The notes under the pieces are model-generated. The model was not told the DNA's origin and made no database searches. It saw only the letters and a program-made list of their open reading frames with translations. This document shows positions 52,171 through 61,606 of a stretch of DNA of 64,000 bases, in pieces; the first letter of the stretch is position 1, and the number at the start of each line of letters is the position of its first letter. Source of the stretch: Hedera helix (lineage: Eukaryota; Streptophyta; Magnoliopsida; Apiales; Araliaceae); NCBI GenBank assembly GCA_947179155.2, contig OX359282.1, forward strand, positions 1,379,001 through 1,443,000, read 5' to 3'. A program made the translations under genes and the position numbers.

Positions 52171-53299
52171 GGCCATAGATACTCACAACAACTTGATTAT
52201 TGATGATTAATACAAATAACAGTGATATAAATAATGAACAAAAGAAATAAAATAATAAGATAAATAATAAATATCGAAAGTTTACATTTTTTTTTTACTT
52301 TGTCTAGAGTCAAATAATGTTAAAATTGTCAACATGATGTAGAGAAAAATGTGTTCAAGTCCAAGAATAATGTCCAAGATTCACAGGGAAGAAGTTCAAC
52401 GGTAAAGTTTACGGTACAAGAAATATTTAACAATCTACTAAGTTTGCAGTTCAAGTAAATGTTCATAGGTCAAAAATTCAAGGTCCAATAATTTACTATT
52501 CAAATATAACGATGCAAATTTAATAGAAATATTCATGTCCAAAGATATTAGATGAATCGCAAATTATTAATTATTTTAGAAATTTCACCGAATAATACTT
52601 ACCATAGTAAGTTTAGGAGGATAAAAGAAAATTATATCCCTTACCTTAAAACATGATTGAATATTGATTTTAATGAAATTGATCAACTTAGATATTTACA
52701 ATTTAATTTGTAAATATCATATATAAATTTTATGGTGTATACCAATTTGTATAAAATCATTAAAAGTGAGTTCATAGAATAAAGTAGAATAACTTCAATA
52801 TAATTTTTTTTTTAAAATAATATTTTAAAATAAAATCTTACATAGGAAGCTTTTAAAAATAAATATTCTAAAGAAAAAGTCTTTTAAAGGAAGAGTGGTA
52901 AACAACATGTGACGTGTACGAGTGCTTATTCAACTTTATAAAAGAAAAAAAAAACTTACTTAGATAATACTCAACTTTTATTGATCTTCATCAACACTTA
53001 AAATAGCCTTAACTCACTCAGAGAAATTTTACACTAAGAATATTTAAAAAGTTAAAGGAATAATAAGTAAGAAGGATATAAAAATTCCTTATGGTAAGCC
53101 CCATATTTATAGCCAAAACTTAACCAACTATTCCAAAAATACATTTCACATTTTTTAATCTACACCATTCATTATTTTTCACACTTTAATCTACATAATC
53201 CATTAACTAATCACATGATTCACACCTTAATCTAACTTAATCTGTATCATCCATTAGCAAATCACATGAGTCATACATTTTATTAACTTAATTTACACC

Positions 53300-54275
53300 C
53301 ACTACTAGAAAAATAAGAATACGTAATGAAACTTTGTGATAGTTTTTAAAAACAATCACAAAAGGTAGTAATTTACGATGGATTTTTTGAGCAATCACGA
53401 AATAATAGTATATATGATAGCTCTTAGTGATGACTAATTTTGCCATTAATGTATTATAATTATGATGGTCATGTCAATCACCAAAGTTTTCATGCAATAT
53501 AAATTTTCTTTTTGTGACGCACTAAGTCATCACTTCTGGATATACCCTTTTCCTGATTGCATTTAAGTTATCACAAATATTTTAATGAAAGAAATAATAA
53601 AAACAATATTTTATGACGATCATGACAATCATTAGAAAAGATAGATTTTTGTGACGACGTTTATTTACAATTACAAAAAGAAGGTATTTTGTGATGGAAT
53701 TTTCAAGCCATCACAAAATAATAAAATATATGATGACTCTCAGTGATGACTAATTTTACCATCATTATAGAGTATTTGTGATTGCTATTGCAATCCCTAA
53801 ATCTTATGTGAGACTAATTTTATTTAGTAAGTCAACTCACATATGTTTTCTTTTATATTTAGTTTTAAAATTATAATCATGATCTGGGCTTTGGTGTAGT
53901 GGTAATACTCGTTATTTAGTTTGCAAAAGGGGGAGGTTTCGAATCCTACATGTATCATTTATTACAATTAATATAGTGAATAAATTGTCCATAAAAAAAG
54001 ATTCACATTCTTACTTTTGATTCGTAAAATTGTGTTTTTTTTTTGTGATGACTTTGACAATCACAATAGATTACGTGTTAATGTGATTGAATTAATCATC
54101 ACAAAAGCACTAAGCGTTTGTGTGATTGTCAAAACCATAATAAAAGACTTTCATGACGAGGGTATACAAGACGGCATCCGTAACGACTAAAGTCATCACA
54201 AAAATCTTTTGTGATGATTTTTTGAATTTATGTGATGGATTTAAGTCATCACAAAGACTATTTTTTTTTGTAGTG
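53300..54275. mobile_element. Non-autonomous CACTA (En/Spm) element, target site duplication ACC
   Basis: It opens CACTACTAGAAAAATA and closes TTTTTTTTTGTAGTG. ACC flanks it at 53297-53299 and 54276-54278. The sequence TGTGATGACT/ATCACAAA recurs many times in both orientations near both ends, as expected for transposase-binding repeats. It has no transposase and a SINE sits in the middle. Confidence 0.9.
53880..53999 (+). mobile_element. tRNA-derived SINE inside the CACTA element
   Basis: A pol III A box (TGGTGTAGTGG, 53892-53902) and B box (GGTTTCGAATCC, 53935-53946) lie 32 bp apart as in tRNA genes, but the rest does not fold as a tRNA. A short A-rich tail ends near 53999. Target duplications were not identified, so the ends are approximate. 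Confidence 0.7.
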
Positions 54276-55094
54276 ACCATCCATTAGTAAATCACATGAT
54301 TCACACATTTACTAACTTAATCTACACCATCAATTAGCAAATCAGATGATTCATACCTTAAACTACACAATCCATCACACGTTTCACATTTTTAAGTTTC
54401 ACAATACACATTTAAATATTATATTATCCATCTTTTTATATTATTATATTATTGACTTAATATCACAATTATTTAAATATTCATTGTTATTTAAATAATA
54501 AGTTTGTCTAACTATTTAATACCCGTGACTATTACTATGACAATTATTGGTTTAATGATACAAGTTATTTTGCATTGTGACGATTATTAACTCAATAATT
54601 AGAATGTTGTGCTATGACAATTATTAATTCAATAATGTAAAATACTGTGTAATAAAAATTATTGATGAAATACTGTGCAATGACAGCTTTATCAATTTAA
54701 TAATATAAAATATTATGCAATATCTTATGCTACTATAAAATACTGTGTGCTATAGTAAAATACCTTGAAATACCATATGTTACCATTATTTTATTACCGG
54801 ATATTTTAACAGTTAAAAGTGATAGTACCGTTGACCATTTTTATTTAAAAAAGTTACATCTGTCGTTTTCTATATCCGGCAATATTTCGTTGTGGGGTCC
54901 ACCAATGATTTGTTACTTTAGCGTCGTCGTACTGCTCCAATATTCCACGACAATTCGAATATTGTCTGACATAATAAAATTTGCATATAACATTCTTTAA
55001 TTTCAACTTTTATCAAAATAACACTTTACTGTTTTAAAATAATATATGAAAAAAATTAAATTTTATTCAATAAAAGTTGGGGTCTTACATTTAT

Positions 55095-57728
55095 AGTACC
55101 AATGCAACTTTAGTGAAAAGTGATAAAATTAAGAAAGTAAATACAATATTAATTATAAATAAAATCAAGTCGTACATATGACAATAAAATAATTTTTAAA
55201 CAGTTTAATTAAAAACAATTAGTGTACTGAACCCAAGATAATGACAAACACGTTATAAATATTAGACTTTGTAAACTTCAAATATATTCCTTTTAAGTCG
55301 TCAACTTCAAATTCTATTGGATGATCAGTATATCAGATATGTTTGTTATTTTTTCAAACGATATTATTTTCGTTTTCAAGCGTTTTTGGCCTCATTTTCT
55401 TCAGATATTTCTTTCTCAACCATATCCCGATAAAATTTCCATTGTATGAATTTTTTTCGCTCTTTTTTGTGTGTGGAATCCTTCGATATTAAATAAAAGT
55501 TAATTATTGTGATTGAATTTATAAGTGGTAGAAATAGAAAAGAAAAAGTAAATAGAAAAGAAAAAGAATCTTCATTTTTTCTATTCCTATTAGAGATACG
55601 AATATTTAATAATTTAATTGATAAAAATGTAAACATCAAATATATATTTAATTATTATAAATTTGTATAGTACTTATACTAATTTGAATAGGAAAGAAAC
55701 AAAACTTTTTTTCTATTCTTTTTAGAGATAAGAATATTTTTAAATTTGGATAATATTTAATTAATACAAATTTGGATAATACTTATACTAATATAAATTA
55801 GAAAAACTGAACTAAAAAATGATGAAATTCCAATCAATTCAAATTTGTATTTTTAATTATATAGTTAATGAGAGCCTTACAAGCCTCCAAACATTTGAAC
55901 CACTAATGTGTCCCAAACTCATGCAGTTGTTTATCTATTTCAAGTATTAGACTTGTTCATTGCATACTATCATTGGTAGCTATTTAAATGGACCACGGTA
56001 TTTCCTTTTTTCTCATTTATTTATTTACTTAGGATGGTAAATTTGTTGATGATGAAAGAGACGGTGATGGCAACCGTTTCACGCCAGAAATCACGTTCAT
56101 TAATATTGATTGATCCTCCTCGTCGATTGTTAAGAAATAACTAGTCAATACTACACATTTGCTTCAAATAAAGGTTAAAGAAATTATTTATGTTTTATTA
56201 GGTCCATTTGTGATGAAAGTATATGGTATTTGTGGCACCCTGCACTCAAATTAATTTTTATAAAAATAATTAAGTTTTTAAGAGTGTCATTGCTCCAAAA
56301 TAGAATAAAAAGGACCAAATTATAAATTTTATTGATCCAATAATGTTAGGGGTCTTAAAGTCGGAGTCTTAAATAAGATCTATTTTTTAAAAATCTTTTT
56401 TATATCACAATTTACAAATTTTGTTAATCCAATAATGTTAGGGTTCTTAAAGTCGGAGTCTTTAATGAAATCTATTTTTAATTTTTTTTCTTCTATATTA
56501 TAATTTATTTAGACACTTAATAATGTTGGGAGTCTTAAAGTCGGAATCTTAAATAAGATCTATTTTAAAATATTTTTTTTATCGATGAGAATGCTCACTA
56601 GTTCTGAGGTTAGACGTTAGAAGATTCTCAAGGACGTATTCTTCATTAACACCATATATAGTCAAAATCCTTGACCTCTGGATGTAGAAAGAGAATTTGG
56701 ATTTGTCAATTTCCAAACCAAAGACTTGTTAGCAATATCATTATTCAAATAGTCTGGAAGACACGTGGTTTAGATTAATACATATATAATGTTTTGACAA
56801 AGAATTGAGTATAAAATTTTAATAATATATATATTTTTAAAAATTTATTGAATGGATGAAAGATACATAAATTAACATTTAGCGCTTAGGGATAATATGA
56901 AAAATAATAAAGTCATTAATTTTTTTAAAAAAAATTTACAAACAATATATAAGAAAGAATAATTTTTTTTTATAAAAAAGACAAATAAAAAAAACAGAGT
57001 ACGGAGAATAATAGAAGCGTCATATAATTCAAACAATGGCTCAAGAATATAATGGCTCACTGTGAGGGTTTTGTGAGGACCACATTTTAGACTAATTATA
57101 AAACTTTGATGTTGTTATTTCCAGTTCTTGTTAATGGAAATTACTTTTCAAATAACCGAGAAGAACCTTTGTTTAGCATGGTTTTTCTACCTAACTTAGA
57201 GTTGTTAGCTATAGCTATAGCCCCTTGGGTAGCTGAAGACTGTCCTTGTTAATTATTTTCAAGTTGGGCTGAAACACAATTCAAATCTTTACAAAAGAAA
57301 ATTTGCTTTTTACGGGTTAATTCTAATGTTTTAATGTAAGATATCGAATCGTAATATCTATCAAATTTAGTCACCAAATTTGTTATTTTTTGTCTGAATA
57401 AGTCACATCACTGAAAATAAAAATTAATTTTTTTAACGATATATATCTTATTGGTTATAATTTGTCCCCTTTATTAATTTTTTTTTTATTTCAAATGTAT
57501 TTAAGAATAAAATTATCCGAAATACTCTTATTCGAATAAATTACACGTTAATGGTAAAAAAAAAAATTAGTTACAAAAATTATGGACATTAAAATTTAAT
57601 ATCTTAAAATGTATTCAAACCCGCAACCTTTTTGTAGTCAGATAAGACAAAACACTTGAAAAATAGAACAATACAAATACTACTTTTACACAAAAGGGAA
57701 AATATCATTTTGATAAATATAATAAGTT
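55095..57728. other. AT-rich intergenic DNA with a three-copy repeat
   Basis: No gene recognised. Three copies of an about 90-bp unit containing TAATGTTAGGGGTCTTAAAG start near 56341, 56433 and 56521. A sequence TGTGGCACCCTGCACTC near 56229 resembles the start of an LTR, but no matching end or target duplication was found. Confidence 0.5.
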
Positions 57729-57731
57729 TTA

Positions 57732-58126
57732 GGGGGTGTTTGATAAAAATTGAATGAGCTGAATCTGAATCTGAATGAGCTGAATCTGAATCTGAATGAA
57801 AAAAGTTGTTTGATAATTAACATATCTGAAAGATCTGAATGACATATTTTTAATATTTTACCCTTCTGAAAAAATTCAAAGTTGTTGTAAATTTATTTAA
57901 TATTACATAATATAATTTTTTTTTTTTTGAATTTTTTTTTTTTTTTTTGAATTTTTTTTTCTCTATTCAACCACCATTCAGCTCATTCAGCCACAAATTC
58001 TGACCTTAACCATTCAGCCGCGCCATCTGACCGATTCAGCCATTCAGACGAAACAAACGCACTTAACCATTCAGCCACTTACCGATTCAGATTCAGACCC
58101 CCATTCAGCCACTAACAAACAGCCCC
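57732..58126. mobile_element. Tourist-like MITE upstream of the dirigent gene, target site duplication TTA
   Basis: It opens GGGGGTGTTTGATAAAAATT and closes CACTAACAAACAGCCCC, imperfect inverted repeats. TTA is present at 57729-57731 and 58127-58129. Inside, GCTGAATCTGAATCTGAATG and its complement form arrays in opposite orientation near the two ends. It ends 185 bp before the dirigent start codon. Confidence 0.8.
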
Positions 58127-58248
58127 TTAGAAGTCCTTTATGTCCAAACATGCCTACGTGAACTTCAACATTCAAAATAAAAGGTTTAAAAATCAAATCA
58201 AACTCTCTAAGAAGGGAGCTTGTCATACTTTTCAGCTTACATTTTTCA

Positions 58249-58256
58249 TATAAATA
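58249..58256 (+). promoter_or_regulatory. TATA box of the dirigent gene
   Basis: TATAAATA lies 55 bp upstream of the ATG at 58311, a typical spacing for a short plant leader. Confidence 0.7.
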
Positions 58257-58310
58257 GACACCGTATAGTCCAATCTTTTCGATCCTCCTTAAGTCTACCA
58301 TATTTTCGCC

Positions 58311-58879
58311 ATGGCTAGTGTTCTTCCAAATATTCTAACAATCTTAATCTTTATTACATTTCTCACAATCTCAGCCACTGGAGAAAATAACACCTTTGTA
58401 AAACCCACTGATAAAAATAAACATGGGCTTCGAAAAGAAAAGCTTAGCCATTTTGAAGTTTATTGGCATGACATCCTTAGTGGCCAAAAACCAACAGCCG
58501 TGCCAATTATATCACCACCAGAAGGATCTGAATCCTGGTCGGATCCATGAACATGATAGATGACCCGCTAACCGAAGGACCCGAATTGAGCTTGAAATTA
58601 TTAGGTAGAGCCCAAGGGCTATATGGCCTGGCATCACAACAAGGGGTGAATTTATTGATGGCTATGAACTTTGTTTTTATTGAAGGTAAGTATAATGGGA
58701 GCACGATAACGGTGTTTGGGAGGAATGCCGTTTTTGACAAGGTCCGGGAGATGCTGGTGATCGGAGGAAGTGGGCTTTTTCGGTATGCAAGAGGTTATGT
58801 TCAAGCTAGAACTCATAACTTTGACAGTAAAACGGGAGATGCTGTTGTTGAGTATAATATTTATGTAATGCATTACTGA
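58311..58879 (+). pseudogene. Dirigent family gene with a frameshift
   Basis: The first frame (58311-58550) encodes a signal peptide (about residues 1-23) and the dirigent N-terminus with LSHFEVYWHDILSGQKPTAV. The second frame (58547-58879) continues with MNMIDDPLTEGPEL, FVFIEGKYNGSTI, GSGLFRYARGYVQART and the usual VVEYNIYVMHY end. Dirigent proteins are secreted, intronless, about 185 aa long, and direct stereospecific coupling of monolignol radicals. The parts together have full family length, so the break is small: the frame changes between about 58517 and 58546, and two extra bases near 58538 would explain it. Either this is a recent pseudogene or the change is a sequencing error. A Tourist MITE lies just upstream and a Helitron begins 5 bp after the stop. 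Confidence 0.88.
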
Positions 58880-58883
58880 TGTA

Positions 58884-59809
58884 CTAGGGATAACTCGTGC
58901 CTGAAGGCATGGTGCAACTAATATAACAGTTGAGTACTGTATCTAATATTTGTAGATTGAAAAATCTAAAACTGTTGTGGACTCTCAGTTCCATAATAAA
59001 ACTGAGAGTCCAACCATTAATACAAAAAAATTGATACTCAATCCAGTTATAGTTTTTTTTTAGGCAAACATTAATGTGTTATTCATTCACAACTTAAAAT
59101 TAGCTGTTAGCATATTTGAGCAGTTAATTGATTGACGATAGTGGGCTCAAATATGTGTAATATAGTATTTTTGGGTATCCCACACACTTTTCATTTATTG
59201 ACAAAACGGAACGAGAAGTTTGACAGAATTTATTTGCCTCCAGTATCTTTAACCACCGATCAATATGATTCATGAATAGTATTTTCTGTGAAAAAATGGT
59301 AGTACTGCAACCTATTTGGTGGGATCCAATGAGAAAAAAAAAGATGTAAAAATTCAAAAGAAATGTTTTTACATATATACTTAAAAGTATAAAATGAGTC
59401 CTTTAAGTCCAAACAAAAAAGTATTGTCATAACACCAATTAAATTGCATCACCATAACATTTTTTTCTTTATATTTTTTCTTGAAATTGGACAAAAGATT
59501 CTCATACCATGAGTCAGAGCCTACTACAATAGTTGCTCTCGATATAGCCCGCAAAAATATAAAAGAGATGACACGTAATTGCACATGCCTGAAGGTACGG
59601 CGTAGATTAAAATTCTAAAAATATTTTATTACCTAAAGACTTTTTGCAACCTAAAATAACTTACAAATCAATTAGAATGAATCTGAACCGTCCCTGTGAT
59701 TTTTCGCCCAAATCAATTTGCATATGGAAACATAACGACCGTAATACCCGAAAAATAGAAAAATGACGTCAATGCTAAAATGGTGACCTATGTTGTTTAA
59801 GTGCAATTT

Positions 59810-59870
<61 letters not shown>

Positions 59871-59911
59871 TATTACTATTATTATAATAATTATTATTAT
59901 TATTCTTACTA

Positions 59912-59977
<66 letters not shown>

Positions 59978-60259
59978 CATTATTATCATTATTATTATTA
60001 TTGTTATTGTTATTGTTATTGTTATTGTTATTGTTATTCGGGCAGAAAATGTGAGTGGATAGATTTTTGAAAAAAAGATGTTGAATTGGAGAAGGAAAAT
60101 GAGAGATAGATTAGTGACCGTTAGATATTAAAGCCTAAATTGATTTGAGGCCGTTGGATGTTGAAGCCTAAATTGATTTGAGATTTGAAGCCTAAATTGA
60201 TTTGATATCGTTGGATGTTGATGTTTTGTGATTTGAGCTGCTCTGTTTTATATTATAGA
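58884..60259 (-). mobile_element. Helitron copy B, without viral insert
   Basis: On the minus strand it begins TCTATAATATAAAACAGAGC at 60259 (preceded by A) and ends TTATCCCTAG at 58884 (followed by T). Its 3' region keeps the CGTGCCTGAAGGCA hairpin. Its arms match copy A (25823-34851) throughout. At the place where copy A holds the virus, copy B holds only a compound microsatellite (59812-60038). It is 1376 bp and non-coding. Confidence 0.85.
59812..60038. repeat. Compound microsatellite in Helitron B
   Basis: About 39 bp of (AC)n, then (AT)n to about 59870, then (ATT)n with interruptions, ending in (GTTATT)n. It occupies the same position as the AAT arrays of copy A. Confidence 0.93.
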
Positions 60260-60925
60260 TACTTTAAAGATAGACTAGTAAATCTTACTTTATTTGTTCT
60301 AAATATATAAGGTTATTATTGAAATTAATTTTTCGTATTTTTTAAATTTAAAATGAATAAATTTGCTCAATTTTAATATATATAATGATGATTTTTTTTA
60401 AAATTTATTATTTCGTAATATTTGGTGATTGTGTAAATTTGAATGTGATAATGTTTTAGAATTAATATTTGAAATTCAGTAATTATTGTTATTGTTATTG
60501 TTATTCGGGCAGAAAATGTGAGTGGATAGATTTTTGAAAAAAAGATGTTGAATTGGAGAAGGAAAATGAGAGATAGATTAGTGACTGTTAGATATTAAAG
60601 CCTAAATTGATTTGAGGCCGTTGGATGTTGAAGCCTAAATTGATTTGAGATCGTTGGATGTTGATGTTTTGTGATTTGAGCTGCTCTGTTTTATATTATA
60701 GATACTTAAAGATAGACTAGTAAATCTTACTTTATTTGTTCTAAATATATAAGGTTATTATTGAAATTAATTTTTCGTATTTTTTAAATTTAAAATGAAT
60801 AAATTTGCTCAATTTTAATATATATAATGATGAATTTTTTTAAAATTTATTATTTCGTAATATTTGGTGATTGTGTAAATTTGAATGTGATAATGTTTTA
60901 GAATTAATATTCGAAATTCAGTAAT
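60017..60925. repeat. Tandem duplication, period about 467 bp
   Basis: Copy 1 (about 60017-60483) and copy 2 (60484-60925) share the Helitron 5' end (CGGGCAGAAAATGTGAGTGG at 60039 and 60506) and about 220 bp of flanking DNA. They are nearly identical apart from a 26-bp length difference in a small internal repeat. Copy 2 therefore carries an orphan Helitron 5' end with no 3' end. Confidence 0.9.
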
Positions 60926-61304
60926 GATCTTAAAATTTAAAATGAAAGAAATATAAGATCCTCTTTCTTCATATTTTTTCTACTTCAAATCAATTTGCCA
61001 AGAATTCCTTGAACTGTTCTTTAACAGTTTCTTCCTCTTAATTTCTTTTTATTGATAATCAATCCTAATTCTTTACTGATTAGAAGTTTCAACAATTATT
61101 TGTCTCCTTTCCCAGATTTTTTATTATTTGCATCTTCTATTCTTATGTTTAGTCCCACATCAAATACATTACTATATTTTTTCTTCTTTAATTAATTTTG
61201 TATGCGCTTCGGAGATCCCTACATATACGTGAGATGAAATATAAATTGGTAAGATTTGTATTTATTGTTTAATAAATATTTGCTTTATTAAATATTAGGC
61301 TTCC

Positions 61305-61340
<36 letters not shown>

Positions 61341-61606
61341 AAAAATAAATAAATTGGGAAGGATGGCTAAGTTTGTTTTTGTTTTTTTATGAACCTAAGG
61401 AACTTTTATATTAACATAAGGTCATGAAAACACACAAATAAACATACTAGTTAGAAGTAAAAGAATTAGGCAAAAAATTAGGTTACATTTCTAAACTTCT
61501 TGAAAAGATGAAATATAACCAAAGTTTATATTTTTTGAACAGAGGTTGAATCAATCATCAGAAAAAGAATTAAGCCAAAATTTAAGATACATTATGGGAA
61601 AATTAA
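60926..61606. other. No gene recognised; contains a poly(C) run
   Basis: AT-rich DNA. A run of 33 C residues at 61306-61338 is followed by seven or so A residues. AGTCCCACATC at 61151-61161 resembles the upstream element of plant snRNA promoters, but no snRNA can be recognised downstream. Confidence 0.5.

Larger units (their letters stand above)
51482..55089 (+). mobile_element. Solo LTR, 3.6 kb including a nested CACTA element, target site duplication TTTAT
   Basis: It opens TTTGACGCCCCCAAATCGGG (the family form would begin TG) and closes GTTGGGGTCTTACA. TTTAT lies at 51477-51481 and 55090-55094. Without the CACTA insertion (53300-54275) it is about 2.6 kb. There is no internal coding region. 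Confidence 0.75.

Noticed and set aside
53880..53960. Candidate tRNA gene
   Set aside because: A and B boxes are present but acceptor and anticodon arms do not pair; a SINE fits better.
56229..57085. Possible LTR starting TGTGGCACCCTGCACTC
   Set aside because: The best candidate end (GGACCACA near 57083) gives flanks that do not match, so no target duplication.
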